From: Halicephalobus mephisto
Lineage: Eukaryota; Nematoda; Chromadorea; Rhabditida; Panagrolaimidae
Direction of reading: 5' to 3'
DNA: 64,000 nucleotides
NCBI GenBank assembly: GCA_009193035.1
Contig: SWDT01000171.1
Location: forward strand, 113,893-177,892
The notes under the pieces were generated by a model. That model saw nothing but the letters and a program-made list of their open reading frames with translations. It had not been told where the DNA came from and searched no databases. Position 1 is the first letter of the stretch. The number at the start of each line of letters is the position of its first letter. Below are positions 25,616-36,618 of this stretch, piece after piece. The position numbers and the translations under genes are program-made.

Positions 25616-28600
25616 ATGATACTTCGGATAATTTCTTTTTTGATTTTATTCAACTTTGTCGAAACTGAAGAACTTCAAAGACGTGTTTGTCAATTGAGAT
25701 GTATGGCTTCTTGTGTCAAAAATGGCCAAAAAAATGAATTTAAAATTTGTCAAGAAAAATGTAAAGAATACAGTAATCCACATTTATGTGCAAAAAACGA
25801 TGATCATTGTTGGAGTTCTTGTCGAGATCTGCCTCTTGTTCGGGCTTCCAAGGCTTCTGGAGATCAACTAAAATCTGTGGAAAATATCACTTCCAAATTC
25901 GATTCGGAATACAATATTGAACTTTTTTGGAATCCCGTGCCTCAGGCCGATTTTTACGAAGTTTCTTATCATCCCGCAGACAATTCTTCTGGTGAAAAAA
26001 CATTGGTAAATTATTTTAAAAATTAAATTTTATAAAAAGTTTAAAAATTAAATTTTAAAAAATCTTAAAAATTAAATTTTTAAAAAAAGTTTAAAAACAA
26101 AAAATTTTTTAAATTAAATTTTAAAAAATCTTAAAAATTAAATTATAAAAAAAGTTTAAAAATTAAATTTTAAAAAATCTTAAAAATTAAATTTTATAAA
26201 AAGTTTAAAAATTAAATTTTTATAAAAAGTTTAAAAACAAAAAATTGAATGTTTTCAAAAAAAAGTTTATTATTTTTACATTTCATAAACTTTTCTTTTT
26301 TTACTGTAAAAATTAGGAAATTATATTTTTGAAATTTTTTTGATTAATTTTGAAATTATTAAAAAAATTTTTTTAAATTTTTAAATTATTTTTTTGATTT
26401 TGAAACTACTTTTAAAAAATCTCTTTTTCGATTAATTTTTAAATTATTTTTTTTTTAAATTTCTTTTTTGATTTTTAAATTATTTTTTTTTTAATTTATT
26501 TTTCGATTTTTAAATTGTTTGTTGTCGATTTCAGACTGTTGCTGAGCCTTTTGTGAGAAGTATCCAGCTGTCCCAGAACGAATTCTGTTCCGAATGGTCT
26601 GTTCAGATCCGGGCTGTGTCCGGGGAGCTGGGGGTCGGACCCCTGTCGGCGCCGACCCTGATCCCCTCTCCTCGACCCCGGGTCTCTCCTAGTTTGAAAC
26701 TCATCTCTATGGTGTTCGATAAAACCCCCTATCAGACCCCTAATTACGAAGCCAACGCCACGATTACCGTAACTTTCGGATATTCGTCCGATTGGCCGTT
26801 CGGGGACCGGGACCTGGACGTGATCCCGATGTTCCACATGCTCTCCTGCGCCGAACCGGACCTCTCCCAAGCCATCCCTGTTCCTGATTTCTACAAAGGC
26901 CCCGACCCCTACACCATACAAGCCAAAATCGGGGCAGACATGATGTACCGTCGATGTAAATTCATCTACAGTGTCCAGGAAGTTCATTCCCAACGATGTG
27001 ACGTCATTGACTACGTCCACGCCCAAACCGACGATTACAGCAGCGTTGAAATCAGTAATTTTTTAAATTCAGAATCCTTCCAGAACCCAATAGAGAATTC
27101 TGAAATCTTCTAGGACCATTTTAGAAACATTCAGAATCTTCCAAAGATCTCATAGAAGTTTCTAGAACTTTTTCGAATTTTATTAGAATTTTTTGAGCTT
27201 TTCAGAAACTTCCAGAATCTAATAGAAGATTCTAAAAACTTCTAGAATCAATTAAACTTTAATAGAAACTTCTAGAATCTACTAAAATTTAATAGAATTT
27301 AACAGAATCTCATATAATCGAATAAGAACTTCTAGAATCTAACAGAAACTTCCAGAATCTACTAAAATTTAACAGAATCTAATAGATGTTTCTAAAAACT
27401 TCCAGAATCTACTAAAATTTAATAGAATTTAACAGAATCTAACAGATGCTTCTAAAAACTTCTAGAATCTATTAAAATTTAAGAGAAACTTCTAGAATCT
27501 AATATAATCGAATAAGAACTTCCAGAATCTACTAAAATTTAATAGAATTTAACAGAATCTAATATAATCGAATAAGAACTTCTAGAATCTAACAGAAACT
27601 TCCAGAATCTACTAAAATTTAACAGAATCTAACAGATGCTTCTAAAAACTTCCAGAATCTACTAAAATTTAATAGAATTTAACAGAATCTAACAGATGCT
27701 TCTAAAAACTTCTAGAATCTACTAAAATTTAATAGAATTTAACAGAATCTAATATAATCGAATAAGAACTTCTAGAACCTAACAGAACTTCCCATAACTT
27801 TCTGAACCTATTAATTCTAAAAATACTTTAAACATTCTCAGAATTCTCTGAAATAACTTCTAATAAGTTTCATTTTTATAATAATGTAATTTTCAGATTG
27901 CGATAATGTTAAAAACAGTGATTGTCTAAAATCGAATCTCTATCCAGGGCCGATTTGCGGACAGATAGACCACTTTACTTACAACGTGATCGACGTACAT
28001 AAAATTGACTGGGGAAGGAAAGATTCCAACATCTCTGTCAACATCAGTTTCGTGCCTTACTCCAGACCCACGAACGACAAAAAACCCATATATTATGTAG
28101 CTTTATATGGCGACGCTCAACCGTACGATTCCAGTCAAGAAGTAAGTTTATTTTTTACATAATTTTTTTCAGATATGTTTACTTTAATCTTTTTTTTGTT
28201 TTTCTAGCCATGGATGAATCCAATGGTGTATGTGCCCTCAGGGGATAAGGTAGTTCGTGTTAAGGTTCTGAACACTAAATTCCAAAATATCCCTTCGTAT
28301 AGTGTAGTCTTCGTGGAGTCGTGGCTAAAATGACTATTAAAAAGGATATTAATAGATAACAATTAGATTCATATATGAAATTTCGAATTAAAGTTTATAT
28401 CACCTCAAATATTATACTTTTATATATAAATATATTAAAAATTACTCAATGTAGGTTGTTCTTTATACAAAAAAAGTACAAATTAAATAACAATTAGATT
28501 CATATATGAAATTTCGAATTAAAGTTTATATCACCTCAAATATTTTACTTTATATATAAATACACTAGAAATTACTCAATGTAGGTTGTTCTTTATACAA

Positions 28601-31600
28601 AAAAAGTACAAATTAAATAATAATTAGATTCATATATGAAATTTCGAATTAAAGTTTATATTACCTCAAATACTATACTTTTATATATAAATACACTAAA
28701 AATTACACAATGTAGATCATTCTTTTGTAGAATATGTAATTCTTTATACATAAAAAGTACAAATTAAATAATAATTGAATTCATATATGAAACGCTAAAA
28801 TATAATCTCCACCGGCTTAGAACTTCTAGTTCTATATATCGATATAGCTAAAATGGCACCAGTAGTTGATTCCTTTGTGAAATGCTTAATTGGTCATATA
28901 TAACAAGTGGAAATTAAAGAACTCTGGAAATCCATATATCGAACGTCGAATTAAAATTTGTTTTCCAGATTTTCTAGTTTTATATATCGATATAGCTAAA
29001 ATTGCACAAGTAGTTGATTCCTTTGTGATTTATTTAATTATTTGTACATAACAAGTAGTAATTTAGTATTCGTTCAAAGTACTTTCCTTTGTTGGTGTTC
29101 TGTTTTCTAATATTTTTTATTTTTAATTAATTTTGTAATTATTTATTTTTTTTAGGAATCTCTTTTGGGTGTAAACATGACGAAAATAAGAGGAAAGGCT
29201 TCTAATTGTCTGGATCTGACCGAGGATAACGACTGCCACAAGACGATTCCGAATTCGATCGTTTTGACGAATTTGACGATGGACAAACTATACGGCGTGA
29301 TGATTTGTGGCGTGGTTGATCCGAGAAATCTGACATTTCCATCAATTAATGTCACCAACAGGGCTATAAAAATGAAAGCAAACAAACTTTTGATCGAATC
29401 CAGTGATTACAAAAAATCAAATCCAGCAATCATCATTGGAATCATCGTTGGAGTCGTTTTGCTCATTTTAGCGATAATAGTTCCGTTTGTCTACCGATAT
29501 TACAGAAACAACAAGAGAAGAGCCAGCAAATTAGCGGATTTAGAAAGACGGTGGGCCAATGGAGAAGTCAGGTACACGGACTTCCCTTCGAAGTAAGTTT
29601 CATATATCAATTTTCACTTTTATTGATTTATTTCTTTAGAAAAGACCTGTGGGAACTTGAACGACGGAATCTGATCATATATGATGACAAAAAACTCGGT
29701 TCAGGCGCTTTTGGAGCAGTTTATCTCGGAAAATTGATCGGGAAAGCGGAAGGAAGCAAAGACGCCCAGTCGACCCTCGGGATCAACTTGATGAGGGCTG
29801 AAAACTGTCTAGTGGCTGTCAAGATGCTTCCAGAATACGCTGATGACTTAAGTAAATCGGATTTCCTGCAGGAGATCGGATTGATGAAGAAACTAGGGTA
29901 CCACGAGAGGCTAGTCAACATGATGGCTTGCATCACCGACAGCGAACCTTACTGTCTCGTCGTCGAGTACTGTTCCGACGGGGATCTGCTTAATTTCCTC
30001 AGGGAAAGATGCAAGTACATGTTGAAATTGGATGAGCAGAATATCGACTACAGTAATCCCTACTGTGAGTACGAGTTCAACACCGAGATGATCATGACCG
30101 TGAAGCAGCTTCTGATGTTCGCCGTTCAGATTAGTTACGGTCTGGAATACCTGGCTCAGAAGGGATTTGTCCATCGAGATGTCGCTGCCAGAAACGTCCT
30201 TGTTCACGAAGGAAGTTCTGCAAAAATCGGGGATTTCGGACTTTGCAGATACATTTACGCCGAAACTTCCAATTACACAAGCAAAGGCGGAAGATTACCG
30301 ATCAAGTGGATGTCTCCAGAAGCCATCAGACATTACGAATTCACGACCAAATCTGATGTTTGGTCTTTCGGAATTCTGATGTTTGAAATTATCACTCTCG
30401 GAGGAACACCGTATCCTGGAATCCAGCCAGATGACATGCTGAAGTTCCTAGAATCCGGAAACAGAATTCTTCAACCTGACAACTGTCCAGATGAATTGTG
30501 AGTTTTTTACTCAGTAATCAGTGTGTTAAGATAGAAAACAAAAGTATAATAATTATCTTTACCAAGGCGATAAGACATACTTATTATGTATTCTCCTCAT
30601 AGTATAACTGAGAATTTCTCTTACAACATACAGTATTCCATGTCCCTTGATATTCAAGCTCTCTTTCTAGTCTAGTTTTTGTCCTAGCATAATATTTTAG
30701 AATTTCTGACATTTTTTATCGAAAATTTCCGGCGATAACCCCCTTGGATATCTTTGTAAATTTAATCTTCCTATCATGTTAGATGTATCTTTAGGGCTGT
30801 ATTCCTTTTATAGATTTCCCTAAAAGTGTAAGAAGTGAACTTTAATCATCTTGAAATTCCTTATGAATATGGATCTTAGAACCCCCTAAATCCCTTATGA
30901 ATGAACCTCCTTATTCCATAAATATTCTTTGAATGACTTTCCGAGCTTTCTATGGATGTACTCTAAGGTCTTTTAAGCGTATTCTAAAATCCTATAAAGG
31001 AACCTTAAGACTATGGACCAACTTTAAGATTCTATAAATGGATCTTAAAACTTTGTAAACATACCCTAAAACACTATAAAGGAACCCTAACAACCCTATG
31101 GACGCACCCTGAAATCCTTTGAATGTATTCTAAAGTCCTATAAATGTACCTTAGAATTTTATAAATGTACCCTAAAATTTTATAAATGAATTCCTAAAGT
31201 TTTTTGAATGCATCCTCAAATGAAATGTACCTTATGAAATTTTAGAGTACATTCAAAAAATTCTAAATGTACCCTAAAATTTTATAAATGAATTCCTAAA
31301 TATCCTTAGAATGAACTCTTTAGTGAACTATTTAATTAGAATTATTACTTTTTTGAGTCATTGAATTTTATTTAGTTCCTTGATTTTTTGATTTTTTGCA
31401 ACGAAATCAATATTAATGAAAATAATTAAAATATTTTCAGCTATGCTGTGATGAAGTCTTGTTGGGCTAAAGATCCGGGAGAGAGACCTGATTTCTCTTC
31501 CATCAGAAACCTCCTAGCTCTTCAGTTGGAAGACGTTACTGATGAGTATTCCTACTTGAAGTTGGACGCTCAAAAGGATTACTATAACGTTTCCTACAAA

Positions 31601-32167
31601 GATCAAGAAAAAGCGGAAAATCAGATTACAATTCCTCCGGATTCCTGTTTGGAAGACAGCAAAGTAGAATCCGGAAATCCTCCAATCATTTTCGAAACTT
31701 GTGTGTCTCCAGATTCAGAGTTAGGAGAGAATTCGAAGCTCCCAGAAGTCAATCTTGGGGATTCTGAATCTGCTGCAATCGAATACTCCGTTTTAGAAAA
31801 GAAACAACATCCAGACGAAGACCCCAAGGACTCCTCAACTTTTTTTGCATCTTCGATGGCTCCAGATTCAGGTCTGGAGAAGAAATCAGAAATTTTAAAC
31901 CAGAATTTTAAAAATACTCCATTAAAATTCAGTATTTGTTCAGATTCGATTGCGCAAAATAAGCCAGATGTCTTTGAAGAAAAATCAAAAATTTCAAGAC
32001 CTCCCATTCCCCCGAGGGCAAATGAATTAAATAATTCTTCTTGGCAGAAACCAGGATTGGAACACAACGACAGCGGGGTCTCGATAGAACTCGACTCCGA
32101 CCATATGTACCCCTCCACCAGAGGAAAAGACAATTTTGCCTTCAGCAATGACTCTTCGGAAGTGTGA
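25616..32167 (+). CDS. Receptor tyrosine kinase with Cys-rich/FN3-like ectodomain
   Basis: Exons 25616-26005, 26535-27054, 27897-28141, 29156-29592, 29640-30497 and 31441-32167 give 1058 residues in one frame. Order: signal peptide (MILRIISFLILFNFVET); Cys-rich region (CQLRCMASC...CWSSCRDL, about 27-72); fibronectin-III-like segments (IELFWNPVPQADFYEVSY; VLTNLTMDKLYGVMICGV); transmembrane helix about 476-499 (AIIIGIIVGVVLLILAIIV); tyrosine kinase domain from about 531. Kinase motifs are complete: GSGAFG, VAVKM, HRDVAARN, DFG, and GGRLPIKWMSPEA after a single activation-loop Tyr (NYTSKG). The C-terminal tail carries a YSYLKL Tyr cluster and a proline motif (RPPIPPR) that could bind SH3 domains. 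It resembles nematode FGFR-like/KIN-16-type receptors; the exact orthologue and ligand are unknown. Exon 2 is unusually GC-rich with C-ending codons. Confidence 0.9.
27070..27880. repeat. Minisatellite (aacttctagaatctaacaga) in a receptor kinase intron
   Basis: The whole second intron is built from 'aacttc[ct]agaatcta[ac][ct]a' words, which also assemble into a higher-order unit containing 'ataatcgaataagaacttc'. Confidence 0.85.
28208..28333 (+). CDS. Alternative 3'-terminal exon of the receptor kinase (soluble ectodomain isoform)
   Basis: After the donor at 28142, the acceptor TTTTTCTAG at 28207 opens an exon in the same phase (0) as the kinase-route exon at 29156. It reads 41 codons with normal coding composition (PWMNPMVYVPSGDKVVRVKV, then SYSVVFVESWLK) and stops at 28331-28333. 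Its strands could complete the same fibronectin-III-like fold. Using it would give a secreted protein of 426 residues without membrane helix or kinase. An internal donor (AAG|GTAGTT at 28250) could instead make it a 42-nt in-frame cassette. Confidence 0.5.
   Translation, partial: PWMNPMVYVPSGDKVVRVKVLNTKFQNIPSYSVVFVESWLK
28340..29060. repeat. 131-bp tandem repeat in a receptor kinase intron
   Basis: The unit with CAATTAGATTCATATATGAA starts near 28360, 28491 and 28621, with two further decayed units to about 29060. It lies between the two alternative exons. Confidence 0.8.
30900..31320. repeat. Degenerate minisatellite (cctaaaattttataaatg) in the last receptor kinase intron
   Basis: Short units of about 30 bp with 'accctaaaa.tttataaatgaa' recur roughly ten times in the intron that splits the kinase domain. 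Confidence 0.65.
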
Positions 32168-32434
32168 TCTTGATTTTTATTCCTAATACGGTTAAAGTAA
32201 TAATTCCTAGTTATCAAAGTAGAATTTGACACAACGATATTGCCAAATCCAAAGTATAAAATTTGAAGTATCGGAAATTTCGATTATCTTTAAAGTGATA
32301 AAAATTATTGATTTTTTTTATCGAAAAAAAACCGGAAAATGAACAAAAAAATTTTGGAGAATCCGTAATTGAGGTCCGTGAAAACTTTCGATAAGAAAAT
32401 TTAAAAGAATCAAAAATCTTCATTCTCAAAAAAA

Positions 32435-35400
32435 ATGAGTTTGTTGGTTTTTATAACTGTCGTCGCGGGATTTTCTGCCGTCATTTATTAGTAAGTTTAC
32501 TGTAGTCGTAATTTCTAGATTTTTTATTGTTGTTAATTAGTAAGTTTACTGTAGTCGCAATTTTTGAATTTTTCTATTGTTGTTAGTTAGTAAGTTTACT
32601 GTAGTCATAATTTTTAGATATTTTTACCATTGTTAATTTGTAAGTTTACTGTAGTTGTAATTTTTGAATTTTTCTACTATCGTTTATTAGTAAGTTTACT
32701 GTAGTCGCAATTTTCGGACTTTTTTTACCATTGTTAATTAGTAAGTTTACTGTAGTCGTAATTTTTGAATTTTTCTATTGTTGTTAATTAGTAAGTTTAC
32801 TGTAGTTATAATTTCTAGATTTTTTATTGTTAATTAGTAAGTTTACTGTAGTTGTAATTTCTGAATTTTTCTACCGTCGTTTATTAGTAAGTTTACTGTA
32901 GCCGTAATTTTCGGATTTTCGGAAATTGAAACATGTTTGAAATACAAATTTCACAACATGTTTTAGATGAATTTTTTGATTTTTATAAAAATTTCGAAAG
33001 TTATAAAATTTTTAAAATTTCTATAAGATTTTCAATATTTCCAGAAATTCTTAAAATTTCCGATTTTGAGTAGTTTTAGAAAGTTCAATGAGATTTTTGA
33101 AGATTTTAGAAACATTTGAAATTTTCAGAAAGTTCTAGATTCTGAAAAATTTTAAAAATTCGAAATCTTCATGGTTTTTTTCTGAATTCTGGAATGCTCT
33201 ATAAACTTGATTAAGATTTTAGAAAATTTCAAAAATTTAAGATTTTAAAATTTTTCAAATTTATCATTTTAAAGTAATTTTTATTTTTTACAGTATTTAC
33301 TACAGAAATGTCACTTACTGGAAGAGAAAAGGAATCCCTGGCCCGGCTTCAGAAGACCCTATAGGACATCATTTGTCTTACTTTTTCGACTTCGACAGTC
33401 CCTTCAGCGATCATCTTTATCGATGGTCGAAGGAATACGGTAAAGTATACGGTATAATGGAAGGATGGCGACAGATGTTGGTTATATCCGATCCCAAGCT
33501 AGTCCATGAAATCTTTGTTAAACAATTTTGGAATTTCTACAGTAGGAAATTGAATCCGATGGTCGATGAAGCAGACCGACCTCGGGTGAACGTTTTCGAT
33601 GCCGTAGGGCCTCGATGGAAGAGATTGAGAACTGTATCAGCTCCTAGTTTCAGTATCAATAGTCTAAAAAGGGTGAGAATCAATCATTTTAAAATAATTT
33701 TATTTTTTTAAATAATTTTATTTTTTTAAATAATTTTATTTTTTTAAATAATTATACTTTTTTAAATAATTTTATTTCTTAAAATAATTTTATTTTTTTA
33801 AATAACTTTACTTTTTTTAATAACTTTATTTTTTTTAAATAATTTTATTCTTTAAATAACTTTATTTTTTTAAAATAATTTTATTTCTTAAAATAATTTT
33901 ATTTTTTCTTTAAATAAATTTTACATAATTTTTCAAACTTTTTAGAAACAAAAAATCTTTGATTTTGGATTTTTATTCTAGAAGTTTACAATGGATTCTG
34001 AAATATTCTAGAATTCTTCGCGAAATTCTACGAAATTCAAGAAATTTTTGAGGTTGTGGAGAACTTCAGAAACATTTGTGAAATTTTCAAAAATTATAAA
34101 TTTTTACTTTATTTTGGACGATTTTACAACCTTCTACAGTATTCTGTAAATTTCAAAAATTCCTAATAAAATTTTAAAGATTCTGAAATTTAATTTAAAA
34201 AAAATAATTGTATAATTTTCAGATTTTTCCATTAATCCACGATTCGGTCCAGCAAATCGTTTTTCACATGGAAAAAATGGCCGATGCAGATGTTTCTTTT
34301 GACATCTACGAGTACTGTCAGGAGCTGTCGATGGATGTTATCTGCAGAGTCTCACTTGGTCAAAAAGAATCCAAACAATTCAGAAATCCATTGCTTCCGA
34401 TGGTGAAAAAAATTTGGATGACCTTCAGAACGGGAAAATTCGAATATTTTGCTCATTGTTTTCCGTTTATTGCGAAAATGCTCTTCAAAATCCGCGAAAT
34501 CGTGAATCCACAACCGGCTTCTGCCATGTTCGAAAATCTCCAGAAAATCATCGAAGAAAGAAAAAAAACGAAAAATAATAATGAATATAAAAACGACGGA
34601 TATACAGATTACATTGATCTTTTTTTGGAAGCCGAAGACCCGAATGTTCAAGAAGGCGAAAGGGATTCTGAAAACGGATTGAAAGTAAGCAAAAAGATGA
34701 CTACAGAAGAAATCGTCAGTTCCTGCATCGTATTCCTTCTGGCAGGTTTCGACACCACCGCGAACACCATGGGGCTCACGTTTTACTTCCTGGCCATGCA
34801 TCCAGAATTCCAAGAAAGACTCTACGAAGAAATCACCGACGTAGTGCCTGACGGAGAAGTCCGCTTCGAGCATCTGAATCAGCTGAAACTCTGCGACGCG
34901 GCTATGAAAGAAACCCTGAGGCTGTACCCTATCGGAGAATTGTAAGTTCATACAAAAAACCGTACCTTCCGCGTGAAAAAATGCAACAAATACGTGAAAT
35001 TTTTGAGATAGAAAGCGTAATAATTTCTGTAAAACTTCATTATGGAATATTCTACAACTTTCGGATGGCATTCCATCACGGAAGATCTCGTAATCTCTGT
35101 GTGTCATTTCGTTACATAGTATCTCGTAATCGTTATATAGTATTTCGTCACAGAATATCCTCTAACCTTAATGTGAGACTTTGTCATAGAAGATTCTGCA
35201 ATCTCTGTATAGAATTTTGGCGCGGATTATAGTCCAATCTTTATGTGACACTTTATCACAGAATATCCCCTAGCTCTTATATGATATTTCATCATAGAAG
35301 ATTCTGTAATATCTGTAGAACACTTCGTTACAAACTATTCTCAACTCTTATGATATTTCATCATAGAGGATTCTGTAATCTTTGTAGAACATTTCGTTAC

Positions 35401-36618
35401 AAACCGTTCTGTAATATCTATGTAATAGTTTGTTACGGACTATTCTCTAACATTTATGTAACATTTCATCATAGAAGATTCTGTAATCTTTGTAAAACAT
35501 TTTGTCATAGAATATCCCCTAGATCTTATATGGCATTTCATCATAGAAGATTCTGTAATATCTGTAGAACATTTCGTTACAAACTATTCTCAACTCTTAT
35601 GATATTTCATTATAAAAGATTCTGTAATCTCTGTAGAACACTTCGTTACAAACCATTCTGTAATATCTATGTAATAGTTTGTTACGGACTATTTTCTAAC
35701 ATTTATGTAACATTTCATCATAGAAGATTTTGTGATCTTTATAGAACATTTCGTTACAAACTATTCTGTAATATCTATGTAATAGTTTGTTAGGGACTAT
35801 TCTCTAACATTTATGTAATATTTCATCATAGAAGATTCTGTAATCTTTGTAGAACACTTCGTTACAAACTATTCTGTAATATCTATGTAATAGTTTGTTA
35901 CGGACTATTCTCTAACATTTATGTAACATTTCATCATAGAAGATTCTGTAATCTTTGTAGAACATTTCGTTACAAACTATTCTCAACTCTTATATGGTAT
36001 TTCGTCACAAAATATTCTCTAACATTTATGTGGAGTTGAACATAATTATTCTCATATTTTACGGTTTTTTAGAAGGAATATATTGCGATTTTTATCGTAA
36101 AGTTCAATTATTGATGAAAAATCATAACAATTGCACTGGATTCTTTGTCAGAGATGACAATTATTACGAAAATTGTACATAATAGTTCTGCTTAAATTTA
36201 TTACTTCGGCGAAAATTACTAAATCGTAATCTACCGTATTTTTAGCGCCGCTTCCCGTTGCTGCAAAGTCGAAACTACTGTGTTCGACATGAAAATCGAA
36301 AAAGGAGTGTTCGTAGTTCCGGATGTTTTTAATCTTCATAGAAACAAGGAAATCTGGGGCGAAAATGCCGATGATTTCTTCCCCGAGAGATTCTTCGACT
36401 TGACTCCCGAACAGAAAATGGCTTATATACCCTTCGGGGCGGGACCCAGGATCTGCATCGGATTGAGGTTGTCTGAAATGGAAGAAAGGACCGCTCTGGC
36501 CCGGGTCCTGAGACGATTCAGAATCGTCGCATGTCCCGAAACGACTTCTGAATTCGGAATCAACGGAACCACCGTACTGAACCCCAAGAAGGTCATAGTC
36601 AAGTTAGAAAAACGATAA
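32435..36618 (+). CDS. Cytochrome P450 (CYP3-clan, CYP25/CYP13-like)
   Basis: Membrane-anchored haem mono-oxygenase of the endoplasmic reticulum, probably acting on xenobiotics or lipids. Exons 32435-32490, 33294-33672, 34223-34941 and 36246-36618 give 508 residues, full length for the family. The N-terminal anchor is MSLLVFITVVAGFSAVIYYI, followed by the proline hinge GIPGP. The I-helix motif is AGFDTT (about 320-325), ExxR is KETLR (375-378), PERF is near 431-434, and the haem loop is FGAGPRICIG with Cys about 455. RWKRLRTVSAPSFS matches the WxxxR helix C block. No key residue is missing. It starts 268 bp after the receptor kinase stop, wider than usual operon spacing. Introns 1 and 3 consist mostly of tandem repeats. 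Confidence 0.93.
32485..32915 (+). repeat. About 50-bp repeat that copies a 5' splice site nine times
   Basis: GTAAGTTTACTGTAG occurs at about 32491 (the true intron 1 donor) and again near 32540, 32590, 32639, 32690, 32740, 32790, 32835 and 32886. Some units also repeat the end of the exon (TTTATTAGTAAG). Confidence 0.85.
35060..36045. repeat. Higher-order tandem repeat in P450 intron 3
   Basis: Units such as 'catttcatcatagaagattctgtaatctt', 'gtagaacatttcgttacaaac' and 'tatctatgtaatagtttgtta' alternate for about 1 kb. They give a long plus-strand frame (35245-35793) that is a repeat artefact. Confidence 0.85.

Noticed and set aside
29721..30207. Reverse-strand frames within the receptor kinase
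   Set aside because: Antisense of the kinase domain, which carries complete kinase motifs on the plus strand.
32167..32435. Operon between the receptor kinase and the P450
   Set aside because: The 268-bp gap is wider than typical nematode operon spacing and no trans-splice acceptor stands out before the P450 ATG.
35245..35793. 182-codon Cys/His/Arg-rich frame
   Set aside because: Product of the tandem repeat in P450 intron 3; both flanking exons of the P450 join without it.
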